DNA of 64,000 nucleotides from Phytoactinopolyspora halotolerans. GTDB taxonomy: Bacteria > Actinomycetota > Actinomycetes > Jiangellales > Jiangellaceae. Below the pieces are notes generated by a model. The model saw nothing but the letters and a program-made list of their open reading frames with translations. It was not told the DNA's origin and searched no databases. The stretch is taken from the NCBI RefSeq assembly GCF_010550675.1, contig NZ_JAAGOA010000013.1, positions 1 through 64,000 on the forward strand, in the 5' to 3' direction. Below, piece by piece: positions 25,673-34,999 of this stretch. Each line of letters starts with the position of its first letter. The stretch's first letter is position 1. Position numbers and translations under genes: made by a program.

Positions 25673-26902
25673 ATGGGTACCACCACGTTGTCCACGCCGG
25701 GCCGGTCCGCCGGCCATCGCTCACCGGTGCGGGGATGGCTGGCCGTCGGCGCGGTCACGCTGGCGATCTTCGCGCTGATGACCTCGGAGCTGCTGCCGGT
25801 AGGGTTGCTCACGCCGATCGGTCACGACCTCGGCATATCCGACGGCACATCCGGGCTGATGGTGACTGTCCCGGGAATCGTGGCCGCGTTCTCCGCGCCG
25901 CTGATCACCGTCTTCGCCGGACACGTGGACCGCCGGCTGGTGTTGTGCGTCCTGGTCGGGCTGATGGGTGCAGCAAATCTCGCGGTGTCACTCTCCGACC
26001 ACATCGTCGCGGCGCTGGCTGCTCGCTTCCTGGTAGGCGCGAGCGTCGGCGGGTTCTGGGCGATCGCCGGAGGGATCGCGCTGCGCCTGGTGCCCGAGCG
26101 GCACGTCGGACGCGCGCTGGTGGTCATCTTCGCCGGGGTGGAGAGCGCCACGGTGCTAGGCGTGCCCGCCGGGACCTACCTCGGGGAGCTCGTGGGCTGG
26201 CGTGCCGCATTCGCCGCCGTCGGGCTGCTCGGTCTCGGCACGCTGGTCTGCATGGCCCTGCTGCTGCCGGCCATGCCGGCCACGCGGACCATCACGCTCG
26301 GATCGCTGCCCAGCCTGTTCCGGGCCAACGGGGCCGTGCGCATCGGTGTGCTGCTGACGTTCCTGATCATCACCGGCCACTTCCTCGCCTACACCTACCT
26401 CCGGCCTGTGCTGGAGGACACCAGGGGCATCGACGGCCGGGCGGTGAGCACGTTGCTCCTGGTATTCGGTGTCGCCGGCATCGCCGGCAACGTCATCGCC
26501 GGCGTGGCGGCGGCGCGGCGAGTCCGGGCGACGGTGCTGACCATCGGGATGGTACTCACCGCCGCCATGGTGTCGGTGATGTTCGCCGGCGACGGCGTGC
26601 CCGGCGCCGTGTTCTCCGTGGTCGTGTGGGGCCTGGCCTACGGCTCCGTTCCCGTCACGCTGCAGACCTGGATCCTCAAGGCGGCACCGGAGGCCGCCGA
26701 GGCGGCGAGCTCGTTGTACGTGCTCATGTTCAACCTATCGATTGCGCTGGGCGCCGCATTCGGCGGACTCGTCGTCGACCACCTCGGCACCCTGAGCATC
26801 CTGTGGCTGGGCGGCGCACTGACCGCGGCGGCCTCGACGGTCGTTGTCTGCGCGCGCAGTACCACGCTGGCGTCCGGCTTCTCCACCGCCGCCGACGGAT
26901 GA
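25673..26902 (+). CDS. MFS efflux transporter (AraJ-like)
   Basis: A 409-aa, twelve-segment major facilitator resembling AraJ/YdhP-type efflux permeases: EL-LPVGLLTPIGHDLGIS in the first loop, APLITVFAGHVDRRLVL in the second, and FLVGASVGGFWAIAGGIALRLVP in segment 4. AGGGAG lies before the ATG. The upstream AhpD-like gene and divergent MocR regulator suggest a small stress- or drug-export unit. Substrate unknown. Confidence 0.9.
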   Translation: MGTTTLSTPGRSAGHRSPVRGWLAVGAVTLAIFALMTSELLPVGLLTPIGHDLGISDGTSGLMVTVPGIVAAFSAPLITVFAGHVDRRLVLCVLVGLMGAANLAVSLSDHIVAALAARFLVGASVGGFWAIAGGIALRLVPERHVGRALVVIFAGVESATVLGVPAGTYLGELVGWRAAFAAVGLLGLGTLVCMALLLPAMPATRTITLGSLPSLFRANGAVRIGVLLTFLIITGHFLAYTYLRPVLEDTRGIDGRAVSTLLLVFGVAGIAGNVIAGVAAARRVRATVLTIGMVLTAAMVSVMFAGDGVPGAVFSVVVWGLAYGSVPVTLQTWILKAAPEAAEAASSLYVLMFNLSIALGAAFGGLVVDHLGTLSILWLGGALTAAASTVVVCARSTTLASGFSTAADG

Positions 26903-26922
26903 GTGCCGCGGGTGTGGCCGCG

Positions 26923-28524
26923 CTATCCGGTGCGGCGGAGCAGGGCCAGATACATCGCATCCGTGCCGTGCACGTGCGGCCAGAGCTGGACGTCCGGGCC
27001 GTCGCCTAGATCGGGCACGCCGGGCAGGTACGGCCGGGCGTCGATACGCTCCATGTCGTCGCGTTTACGCAGCACATCGTCGACGATCGTCGCCGTCTCC
27101 GCCAGGTGCGGCGTGCACGTGACATACGCGACCACTCCGCCCGGCCGGACCGACCGCGCCGCCTCCAGCAGGAGCGCAGCCTGCAGCGGCCGGAGTTCGC
27201 CGACGTCGGCCGGCGTGCGTCGCCAGCGGGCCTCCGGGCGACGGCGCAGCGCGCCGAGCCCCGAGCAGGGGGCGTCCAGCAGCACCCGGTCGAAGTCTTC
27301 GTCCGGCCACGGCCCCTCGGTAGCATCCGCCACCAGCACCTCGTGCTCGCTCGGGTCGCCACTGAGCGCCTGCTCCACCAGCCGGGCCCGATGCACGTGC
27401 TGCTCCACGGCCAGCAGCCTGCCGCCCTGGCCGCCCACCAGGCCGCCGAGCACCGCGGCCTTGCCGCCCGGCCCGGCGCACATGTCCAGCCAGCGCTCGT
27501 CCGGACCGTCCACCGGGACCGCGGCCAACGCCAGCGTGACCAGTTGGCTGCCCTCGTCCTGGACGCCGGCGCGCCCGGACCGCACCGCCGCGAGCCGTCC
27601 GGGGTCGCCGGACGTCAACGTGGCCCCGATCGGCGACCACCGAGCCGGTTCCGCCCCGGCATCCAACAACTCGGACACCTCCCCGCGACCCGGACGGACC
27701 GCAAGCGCCACCGGTGCCGGCTCGTTGTTCGCCCGCAGGCACGCCTCGAGCGCGTCGCCGTCGGCTTCCGGACCGAGGGCGTCGCGGAACGCCCGCACGA
27801 TCCACGCCGGGTGCCCGTGCCGGAAGGCCACATAGCCGGCCAGGTCGTCGTCTCGGGTCGGCGCCAGCTCGGCCGTCCAGCCGTCCAGATCGTGGCGCTC
27901 CACCTTCCGCAATACGGCGTTGACGAACCTGCCGGCGCCTTCACTGATCCGCCGACGGACCAGGTCCACCGTCGTCGACACGGCGGCGTGCGGCGGGACC
28001 CGCAGCGCCAGCAGCTGGTGCGTGCCCAGACGCAACGCATCGAGCACCGGCGGGTCCAGCTCGCTCAGCGCCCGGTCGACGCACGCGCCCACGATCCGGT
28101 CATAGGTCCCCTGCCAGCGCAGGGTGCCATACGCGAGTTCGGTGGCGAAGGCGGCGTCCCGGCCGCCGACGCGGCGGTCCCGCAGCCGCTCCGGCAAGAC
28201 AAGGTTGGCGTACGCGTCCTCGTCCGTCACCGCGCGCAGCACGTCATAGGCCACCTGCCGCGCCGGATCGGCGCTGTGCCGCTGCTGACCGCCGCCGGTA
28301 CCCGCGCCGCGCCCGCGCTGCTGGCCACTGCGCGCGCCTTGCGGTTTCCGCCCGCGCGATGGCGGGTGGCCGGCCGAGCGGTTCCTGCCACCGCCCGCGC
28401 CGCCGTCCGTCCCACGTCCGTACCGTCGGTCACCCCGACGGTCGTTACGCCCGTGGTCGCTGCCACGCCCGTGGTCGCCGCCGCGCCCGTGGTCGCCGTC
28501 GCCGTCGTGCCCGTCGTCGCTCAT
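26923..28524 (-). CDS. rsmB: 16S rRNA cytosine-C5 methyltransferase
   Basis: A 533-aa RsmB/Fmu-type enzyme. After a disordered, basic N-terminus come the NusB-like RNA-binding domain (about residues 90-220, ARQVAYDVLRAVTDEDAYANLVLP) and the SAM domain. The latter holds DMCAGPGGKAAVLGGL, LLDAPCSGLGALRRRPEARWRR with the release Cys, and VTCTPHLAET with the catalytic Cys. The first 70 residues are rich in Gly, Asp, His and Arg with DHGRG-like repeats, unusual for RsmB. ATG 28524 is probable. It follows fmt after 16 bases, the common fmt-rsmB order. Confidence 0.93.
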   Translation of the reverse strand: MSDDGHDGDGDHGRGGDHGRGSDHGRNDRRGDRRYGRGTDGGAGGGRNRSAGHPPSRGRKPQGARSGQQRGRGAGTGGGQQRHSADPARQVAYDVLRAVTDEDAYANLVLPERLRDRRVGGRDAAFATELAYGTLRWQGTYDRIVGACVDRALSELDPPVLDALRLGTHQLLALRVPPHAAVSTTVDLVRRRISEGAGRFVNAVLRKVERHDLDGWTAELAPTRDDDLAGYVAFRHGHPAWIVRAFRDALGPEADGDALEACLRANNEPAPVALAVRPGRGEVSELLDAGAEPARWSPIGATLTSGDPGRLAAVRSGRAGVQDEGSQLVTLALAAVPVDGPDERWLDMCAGPGGKAAVLGGLVGGQGGRLLAVEQHVHRARLVEQALSGDPSEHEVLVADATEGPWPDEDFDRVLLDAPCSGLGALRRRPEARWRRTPADVGELRPLQAALLLEAARSVRPGGVVAYVTCTPHLAETATIVDDVLRKRDDMERIDARPYLPGVPDLGDGPDVQLWPHVHGTDAMYLALLRRTG

Positions 28525-28540
28525 TCGGGGACCCCTTCTC

Positions 28541-29485
28541 TCACGCGGGCCCCGCCTGGTCGCCCAGCCGCTCACCGGGCTCGGGCCGCACGCCACGTGC
28601 CCAGTCCGTGGCCGGCATCGCACGCTTGCCCTGCGCCTTGACATCGCCGAGGACGACGGCGTGGCTGCCGGTACCGACCCGCACTCCGTTCTTCTCCACC
28701 ACGATCTCCCCGGGCGCGATTCCGTCCCGGCCACGCTCCAGCTGCACCGGCTGCAGTTTCAACCGCTCCCCGCGGAACGTCGTCCACGCCCCGGGCGCGG
28801 GGGTACAGGCTCGAATCAGCCGATCCACCCGCATGGCGGGCGCCGTCCAGTCCACCCGGGCGTCCTCCACCGTCAGCTTCGGCGCCATCGACACGCCTTC
28901 GGCCGGCTGCGGCTCGGCGCGCAGGCTCCCGTCCTCGATCCCGTCCAGCGTCCGGACCAGCAGGGTCGCTCCCGACTTGGACAGCCGCTCCAGCAGGTCG
29001 CCGCTGGTGTCCGTGGGGCGGATGTCCTCGGTCACCAGGCCGTAGACCGGGCCGGTGTCCAGCCCTTCCTCCAGCTGAAACGTGCACGCGCCGGTCACGT
29101 CGTCGCCGGCCAGCACGGCATGCTGCACCGGGGCCGCCCCGCGCCACGCAGGCAGGATCGAAAAGTGCAGATTCACCCAGCCGTGCTTCGGCACATCCAG
29201 CGCGGCGCGCGGGATCAGGCCGCCGTAGGCCACCACGGGCGCGCAGTCCGGTGCGATCGCCGCCAGCCGCTCCAGGAACTCGACGTCGCGTGGTTTGGCC
29301 GGTTTGAGCACCTCGATGCCCGCCTCCTCCGCCACCGTAGCCACCGGGCTGGGCATCAGCTTCCGTCCCCGTCCGGCCGGCGCGTCGGGCCTGGTCAGCA
29401 CCGCGACGACGTCGTGTCGCGACTCCAGCAGCGCACGCAGCGGAGGCACCGCGACCTCGGGTGTACCGGCGAACAGAACGCGCAT
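28541..29485 (-). CDS. fmt: Methionyl-tRNA formyltransferase
   Basis: A 314-aa Fmt, which formylates initiator Met-tRNA. The Rossmann core begins [20 protein letters not shown], with the formyl-donor loop [14 protein letters not shown], the catalytic [22 protein letters not shown] and [14 protein letters not shown]. The C-terminal OB-fold domain (about residues 205-305) binds tRNA. ATG 29485 is the conserved start. Co-directional with rsmB downstream. Confidence 0.96.
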   Translation of the reverse strand: MRVLFAGTPEVAVPPLRALLESRHDVVAVLTRPDAPAGRGRKLMPSPVATVAEEAGIEVLKPAKPRDVEFLERLAAIAPDCAPVVAYGGLIPRAALDVPKHGWVNLHFSILPAWRGAAPVQHAVLAGDDVTGACTFQLEEGLDTGPVYGLVTEDIRPTDTSGDLLERLSKSGATLLVRTLDGIEDGSLRAEPQPAEGVSMAPKLTVEDARVDWTAPAMRVDRLIRACTPAPGAWTTFRGERLKLQPVQLERGRDGIAPGEIVVEKNGVRVGTGSHAVVLGDVKAQGKRAMPATDWARGVRPEPGERLGDQAGPA

Positions 29486-29623
29486 GTCGGTGAACCTCTT
29501 CACACGGGGGATGTGCATGACGCGACGGCGGGTAGCGCGCGTCCGAGGCCAACGATATCCACTGTGCCGGCGATCGCCGCCATCGACCGCACCAACGGCC
29601 GCCGTATCGGTCGACACTCAGCT

Positions 29624-29719
29624 GCGCGCTCGACCTCACGCTCGACCGCGCGCTCGACCGCACCGAAGATCGCGCCACGGGTCACGCCACGAGTCGCGCC
29701 ACGAGTCGCGCCATTGTGC
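29624..29719. repeat. Eight tandem 12-bp repeats upstream of fmt
   Basis: Eight head-to-tail 12-base units fall into two subtypes: GCGCGCTCGACC (three copies) and GCGCCACGAGTC (four), with a hybrid between. They fill the gap between divergent fmt and the F420-type gene. All units keep the 12-base phase. It may be a minisatellite of no function or a promoter array; the two coding starts lie 138 and 49 bases away. Confidence 0.75.
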
Positions 29720-29767
29720 GGCCCTCCCGGTTCATGCCGCAGCGGCAGCGGGGTAACGCAAAGAGGC

Positions 29768-30733
29768 ATGGTTCAGATCGGCTACACCATGATGTCCGAG
29801 CAGGCGCCCGCGCGGCAGCTCGTCGACGACGCCGTCACCGCTGAGCGGGTCGGCTTCGACTTCGCCGCGCTTTCCGACCACTACTTCCCCTGGCTGGACG
29901 AGCAGGGACACTCGCCGCACGCCTGGCCGGTGCTCGGTGCCGCCGCGCACGCCACCGATCGGATTCCGCTGATGTCCTACGTGACCTGCCCGATCATGCG
30001 CTACCACCCGGCCGTGGTGGCACAGAAGGCGGCCACTGTCGGTGTGCTCAGCGAGGGCCGGTTCTCGCTCAGCCTCGGCTCCGGCGAGAACCTCAACGAG
30101 CACGTCATCGGGCAGGGCTGGCCGCCCGTGGACACCCGGCACGAGATGTTCGACGAAGCCATCGAGATCATCCACGCGCTGCTGGGTGGCGACTACATCA
30201 CCTACCACGGCCGCCATTTCGACGTGGATTCGGCTCGCCTCTATGACCTGCCGGAGACCCAGGTTCCGATCGGCGTCGCCGCCTCAGGTAGCCAGTCGGC
30301 GGAGATCGCGGCGCAGCGTGGCGACTACCTCGTGGTGAACACACCGTCGCCGGACGTGGTGCAGCGGTTCCAATCCGAGGGAGGCGAAGGTAAGCCGGTG
30401 TACGGCCAGCTCCCGGTTTCCTACGACACCGACGCCGAGGCGGCCAAGGCCCGGGCGCACGAGCAGTTCCGCTGGATGGCCGCCGGTTGGAAGGTGATGG
30501 CGGAGCTACCCGGCCCGGTGAACTTCGCCGCCTACACCGAGTACGTCCGTCCGGACGACGTCGCCCAGGCGGTCCCGTGCGGAACGGACGTCGACGCCGT
30601 CGTCGACGGGGTCAAACAGTACGTCGACGCCGGCTTCACGCACGTCGCGCTGGTCCAGATCGGCGGCGACCAGCAGCAGCCGTTCTTCGACTGGGCGGAG
30701 AAGGAGTTGCTGCCCGCACTGCGCGAGCTCTAA
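29768..30733 (+). CDS. F420-dependent LLM-class oxidoreductase (TIGR03557-like)
   Basis: A 321-aa luciferase-like TIM barrel. Diagnostic blocks are MVQIGYTMMSEQ, DFAALSDHYFPWLDEQGHSPHAWPVLGAAAHAT, TCPIMRYHPAVVAQKAATV, RFSLSLGSGENLNEHVIGQGWPP and GVAASGSQSAEIAA. These match the F420-dependent glucose-6-phosphate-dehydrogenase-like TIGR03557 group. It should move hydride to or from F420; the substrate is unknown. It converges with the barbiturase-like gene. Confidence 0.9.
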   Translation: MVQIGYTMMSEQAPARQLVDDAVTAERVGFDFAALSDHYFPWLDEQGHSPHAWPVLGAAAHATDRIPLMSYVTCPIMRYHPAVVAQKAATVGVLSEGRFSLSLGSGENLNEHVIGQGWPPVDTRHEMFDEAIEIIHALLGGDYITYHGRHFDVDSARLYDLPETQVPIGVAASGSQSAEIAAQRGDYLVVNTPSPDVVQRFQSEGGEGKPVYGQLPVSYDTDAEAAKARAHEQFRWMAAGWKVMAELPGPVNFAAYTEYVRPDDVAQAVPCGTDVDAVVDGVKQYVDAGFTHVALVQIGGDQQQPFFDWAEKELLPALREL

Positions 30734-30782
30734 GCCTCGTCTTCTCCCGACCAGATAGTCCCGGAACAGGCCGGTGTGGCCG

Positions 30783-31916
30783 TCACGGGTACCGGTAGCC
30801 GGACGGCTCGTCGCCCAGGTCGACGATCGCCGCCACCGGTCCCCCGCCGTCCGGGCCCTGGTGCGCGGCCGATACCGAGACATAGACGGCCGGGTCTCCG
30901 GTGACCGACGCGGCCACGCCGCCCACCGCGGCCTTGATCTGCCGGTGCCAGTGCACGTCGGAGTCGTCCAGCATGGCGTTGCGGCGTCCGCGCACGGTTC
31001 CGTCCTGGCTCGTCTCGCATTTGAGGAAGACGTTCACCAAGCGCCCGTCGAGGTCACTCGGATGCGGGCGTTCCGGGAGCTTCAGGCCCGCGTCGCGGAT
31101 CGCGGCCCAGATCCCGTCGGCGTCCAGGGCGTCGCGCATCACCGCGTGCCCGATCCGGTATCGCCCGCCGACGCCGCGCGCGTTGCCCACCACGACCACC
31201 TGCGCCTGGTCCAGCTCCACGCCCGACGAGCAGGACGCCACCGCCGAGTACAGGTCCCGGTCGTGCATGACCGCGTCATCGCCGGGCATGTCGATCTCGC
31301 CGAGCGCCACCGCGATACCGAGCGCGGTACAGCCGTTGGACAGATCCATCGACTCGTGGGTGTGCTCGGTCCAGACCGTCTGGCCGCGCGCCTTGGCGTC
31401 GCGGATGGTGTGGATCGTCAGCAGCGGCGTCTTCGTCTGCACGTAGTGGACGTCGGCGGGATCGCTGATGCCGGCCCGTTCCATGGCCAGCCGCACCGCT
31501 GCGGCCACTTTCTCGATCATGCCGCGCCGCCCGATCTCCTCCGGCAGCAGCACGTCGCTCATCGCGAAGCCGACGGTCAGCCTGGGTTCGTCGGTCGGCT
31601 CCACCCGGTCGGCCGGGACGGTAGCGAAGATCGTGGCGTGCGGGCTGATCACCCCGTCGGTGCCGCCCGACCAGACGATCGGCACCTCCTTCACCTCGTC
31701 CGCGGTCCGGGTCCCCTTCCCGACCAGTACCTCGCGGAAGGCTCGGTCGGCGATGATCCGGGTGTAGTCGTTGACTCCGCCGTTGCCCTCGGTCTTGCCG
31801 ATCACGGCGATCACCCGGTCCGCCTCGATCAGACCTGAGTCGATCAGTTCGGCGAGCCCGGAGGCGTCGCTGACGTGCTTGATGGCCACCTTGCGGACCT
31901 CGATCGGCTCGGGCAT
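30783..31916 (-). CDS. Ring-opening amidohydrolase (barbiturase/cyanuric acid hydrolase family)
   Basis: A 377-aa toblerone-fold enzyme made of three homologous Lys-Ser units around a threefold active site. Family marks are [54 protein letters not shown] and a C-terminal [27 protein letters not shown]; the acid after LK-C-E (KCETS) is near the metal-site region. Barbiturase opens barbiturate to ureidomalonate; relatives open cyanuric acid to carboxybiuret. Which of the two cannot be told by eye, but the pyrimidine genes nearby favour barbiturate. ATG 31916. Confidence 0.9.
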   Translation of the reverse strand: MPEPIEVRKVAIKHVSDASGLAELIDSGLIEADRVIAVIGKTEGNGGVNDYTRIIADRAFREVLVGKGTRTADEVKEVPIVWSGGTDGVISPHATIFATVPADRVEPTDEPRLTVGFAMSDVLLPEEIGRRGMIEKVAAAVRLAMERAGISDPADVHYVQTKTPLLTIHTIRDAKARGQTVWTEHTHESMDLSNGCTALGIAVALGEIDMPGDDAVMHDRDLYSAVASCSSGVELDQAQVVVVGNARGVGGRYRIGHAVMRDALDADGIWAAIRDAGLKLPERPHPSDLDGRLVNVFLKCETSQDGTVRGRRNAMLDDSDVHWHRQIKAAVGGVAASVTGDPAVYVSVSAAHQGPDGGGPVAAIVDLGDEPSGYRYP

Positions 31917-32158
31917 CTGCAGGCCACCTCTCCAGCTCGGGATCGCCGGACGGTGTCCCCGCCCGGTGCGTCGAGCGTATGAAGTGCGGCCCGCGACAAC
32001 GATGGTGACGTTCGCCCAATCCAGTACGGTTCCGTCGGCGATATCGCACAGACCGGGTCCAGCCATGGAAGACATCCGCGGATGCAGCGCCCATGCAGCA
32101 CGCTCTGGCACGATGTGCGCGGACCGCGCCCGACCGAACCGCACGTTGGAGACACCTC

Positions 32159-33259
32159 ATGACCGCAGCCGCCCGATTTCGGCCGGACCGTCGGCTGACC
32201 TTCCGGATCGGCGAGACGTGGCTGTTGCTGCTCGTCGTCACCGCCGGGTACGGGGCGCTGATCGGGCTCGTCCTGCAATGGCTCGTCGGCCTGCCCTGGT
32301 GGATCGGCCTGGTTCTGCCGATGCTCGCCACCGTGCTCTTCTACGCTCAGCACGACGGCGGCGTCCTCCCCAGGACACTCCGCACCACCGATGCGGATCC
32401 GGCGCGGGAACCACGCCTGTATGCGGTACTCGAGCGGCTATGTGCCCTCGCTGACGTGCCACCACCGCGGGTCAAGGTCATCGATGCGGAGTGGACAAAC
32501 GCGCTCGCCGTGCAACTGCCCGGCCGCAGGCCGGTGATCGCTGTGAGCCGTGGCTTGCTCGATACCGCCGACGACGACCGGCTGGAGTCCGTCCTGGCGC
32601 ACGAACTCGCCCATGTGATCCATCGCGACGCGACGGTGATGACCTTCGCGGCCAACACGTCTACGGCGGTGCTCACGTTGCCGGCACACCTGGTAGACGT
32701 CTTCTACGCCGCGGACCGGGCGCTGTGCTGGCTCGCCCGCCGGTGCGGATTCGGCTGGCAGCCGATCGACCACGACGCGGACGACGAGCGGCTGCCGGCG
32801 CGGAACGTCGCCGCCGGCCTGCGGACGCTGCTGGGCTGCACGGCCATGCCGGTGATCGGCCTGATCCGGGCGCTCCTGGTACTGTCCGTCTTTCCGTTCG
32901 GGATCGTCACCCTGCCCGCCATCCTTGTGCTGTCGATACCGGCGGTGCTGGTGCTCACCAGGCTCAGCCGCTACCGGGAGTTCGCCGCCGACCGGACCGC
33001 GGCGATGCTGACCGGGCGGCCCACGGTACTGGCCGCCACCCTCACGTCCCTTGACGAGGACAGCCGGCGGATCCCGAACAAGGACCTGCGCGAGTTGCGG
33101 GCGGCGTCGTCGATGGCGATCGTTCCGCTGCCGGTGAAGCACGAGCAGAAGAAGGGCCAACCGAGAGTGAGCGCCCTAGAGCGCGCCGTCGCGTCGCACC
33201 CGCCGATCGGCCAGCGCGTGAAACGCCTGGACGAACTCAGTCGCGGCCTCGCGCAGTAG
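32159..33259 (+). CDS. M48-family membrane metalloprotease, copy 1
   Basis: A 366-aa protein with two N-terminal helices (residues about 20-65) and the HEXXH zinc motif in LESVLAHELAHVIHRDATVM. Further membrane segments follow (about 165-195, 225-265), and then RYREFAADRTAAMLTG with the third zinc ligand (Glu/Asp in the EFAAD box). This is the HtpX/M48 layout, active at the membrane on misfolded proteins. It starts at ATG 32159 and is followed after 11 bases by a clear paralogue. Confidence 0.9.
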   Translation: MTAAARFRPDRRLTFRIGETWLLLLVVTAGYGALIGLVLQWLVGLPWWIGLVLPMLATVLFYAQHDGGVLPRTLRTTDADPAREPRLYAVLERLCALADVPPPRVKVIDAEWTNALAVQLPGRRPVIAVSRGLLDTADDDRLESVLAHELAHVIHRDATVMTFAANTSTAVLTLPAHLVDVFYAADRALCWLARRCGFGWQPIDHDADDERLPARNVAAGLRTLLGCTAMPVIGLIRALLVLSVFPFGIVTLPAILVLSIPAVLVLTRLSRYREFAADRTAAMLTGRPTVLAATLTSLDEDSRRIPNKDLRELRAASSMAIVPLPVKHEQKKGQPRVSALERAVASHPPIGQRVKRLDELSRGLAQ

Positions 33260-33270
33260 ATACGGGCGAC

Positions 33271-34344
33271 ATGACGACGGGCCGATTTCAGCCGGACCGA
33301 CGGCTGACCATCCGCATCGCGGAGACATGGGTGCTGCTCCTGCTGATCACAGCGGGCTACGGGGCGCTGATCGGCCTCGGCCTCCAGCACCTGTGGGGAT
33401 GGCCGTGGTGGATCGGACTGTTCCTGCCTGCTCTTGCCGTCGTCGCCTACAGAGGCGAGGACGGCGGCGTGTTGCCGAAGCACCTCACCGTCCTCGATGC
33501 CGACGAGTTCCAGTACTCGGAACTTCATGCCGCGATCGATCGGCTCTGCGCGCTATCGAACACGCCGATGCCACGAGTGAAGATCATCGACACGGAGTGG
33601 CCGAACGCTCTCACGCTGCAGGTACCGGGCCGCCGACCGGTCATCGCGATCACCTGGGGGCTGCTCGCCACCACCGAAGAAGCCGAATTGGAGGCCGTTC
33701 TTGCTCATGAGCTGGCGCACATCCTGCATCGCGATGCGAAACTGATGACGTTCGCCACCCAGATCTCCACGTCGCTGCTCACCCTCTGGATATACGTCGC
33801 CGACGTGTTCAACGTGGCCGACGAAGCGCTGTGCCGACGTGCACGACGATGCGGACACGGATGGCAGGCGCTCTTTGCGGACGACTCTGCTGCCGAGACG
33901 AAGACGGCCATGCGTCAAGCGCTGCTCGACTGGACCGTCGTCCCGCTCATCGGCTTCCTCCGAGCAATCGCGATCCTGTTGTTCTTCCCGCTCATCCTGG
34001 TCGCATTCGTCGCGATGCTCCCGCCCGCGCTGCCCGTCACCGTGGTCCTCACCAGGCTCGGCCGGTACCGCGAGTATGCGGCCGATCGCACCGCGGCCAT
34101 GATGACAGCCCAGCCGGCGGCGCTCGCCGCGGCCCTGACCAGGCTGAGCGGGCACATGCCGGCCTTTCCGAAGAAGGAGCTGCGCAACCTCAACACGCTG
34201 TCGTCGATGTCGATCATGCCGCTGCCCGACGAGAAGACCGGCAAACAGACCCATGACATCGTCGACCGCGTCCTGGGATGGCACCCACCGGTGCAGAAGC
34301 GGATAGACCGCCTCGCGGATCTCACCCGCGACCTCGCCCAATAG
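33271..34344 (+). CDS. M48-family membrane metalloprotease, copy 2
   Basis: A 357-aa paralogue of the upstream protease with the same segment order: two N-terminal helices, VLAHELAHILHRDAKLM, more helices, then RYREYAADRTAAMMTA and a C-terminal HPPVQKRIDRL element. About half the residues match the first copy by eye, the most conserved being around the zinc site. The pair arose by tandem duplication and is probably co-transcribed. Confidence 0.9.
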   Translation: MTTGRFQPDRRLTIRIAETWVLLLLITAGYGALIGLGLQHLWGWPWWIGLFLPALAVVAYRGEDGGVLPKHLTVLDADEFQYSELHAAIDRLCALSNTPMPRVKIIDTEWPNALTLQVPGRRPVIAITWGLLATTEEAELEAVLAHELAHILHRDAKLMTFATQISTSLLTLWIYVADVFNVADEALCRRARRCGHGWQALFADDSAAETKTAMRQALLDWTVVPLIGFLRAIAILLFFPLILVAFVAMLPPALPVTVVLTRLGRYREYAADRTAAMMTAQPAALAAALTRLSGHMPAFPKKELRNLNTLSSMSIMPLPDEKTGKQTHDIVDRVLGWHPPVQKRIDRLADLTRDLAQ

Positions 34345-34359
34345 CCCCGGGAGTGGAGC

Positions 34360-34914
34360 TCAGATATCGACGAGCGCAGCCGGCGTGATGGTGATCGGAT
34401 AAGGGCGCTGGAGAATGACTGAATCCGAGCCGGACGCGCTCCCGGCTTCGACGTAGGCTCCGTCGACCAGGTCGTAGGCATCGATCGACGGCCTCGCCGG
34501 GTCGACGATCCAATACGAGGCGACGCCGGCCTCGGCGTACTTGGAGAACTTCAGTACCCGGTCCTTCCGCCCGGTGCTGGGTGAGAGGACTTCGACCGCC
34601 AGCAGCGGAGGCCGGATTATGGCCTGCTCGCCGATATCCCCCCGCGCGACGACGAGCAGGTCCGGCTGGAGCGAGGTGCGGGTGTCGGGACGCCAGTCGA
34701 GCGGCGCGACGAGAGCTTTGAGATGCCGAGGGCACGACCGTCGCAACTGCACACACAACTCGCTTACCGTCTCCTGGTGCAACGGAATGGGCGCCGGAGT
34801 CACGAGGAGTATCCCGTCGAGCAGCTCGTACTGCAGGCCGTCGTCGGGTAGCTGTTCGAGGTCGTCGACTGTCCAGTCGTGCGACGCACGGGGCATCAAC
34901 GCCATGGTGCTCAT
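34360..34914 (-). CDS. Uma2-family endonuclease-like protein, copy 2
   Basis: A 184-aa twin of the gene at 23112-23666: same length, same start context, same core residues (LQPDLLVVARGD, LLAVEVLSPSTGRKDRVLKFSKYAEAGVASYWIVD). Most changes lie in the middle (QETVSELCVQLRRSC). It ends 16 bases from the end of the second M48 gene. Expansion of this family in one genome is common; the function is unsettled. Confidence 0.88.
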   Translation of the reverse strand: MSTMALMPRASHDWTVDDLEQLPDDGLQYELLDGILLVTPAPIPLHQETVSELCVQLRRSCPRHLKALVAPLDWRPDTRTSLQPDLLVVARGDIGEQAIIRPPLLAVEVLSPSTGRKDRVLKFSKYAEAGVASYWIVDPARPSIDAYDLVDGAYVEAGSASGSDSVILQRPYPITITPAALVDI

Positions 34915-34972
34915 TGTGCCTCCCTGATGGGCTGATCACACAAGCATGGCAATGGCCAGGACCCCAGATGAG

Positions 34973-34981
34973 TTATCCACA
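34973..34981. promoter_or_regulatory. Perfect DnaA-box 9-mer upstream of Uma2 gene 2
   Basis: TTATCCACA lies 58 bases before the second Uma2 gene, in the same relative place as in the first copy. About 45 bases from the box-distal segment to the start codon are shared with that copy. Confidence 0.5.
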
Positions 34982-34999
34982 GGGACAACCTCGATGAAT

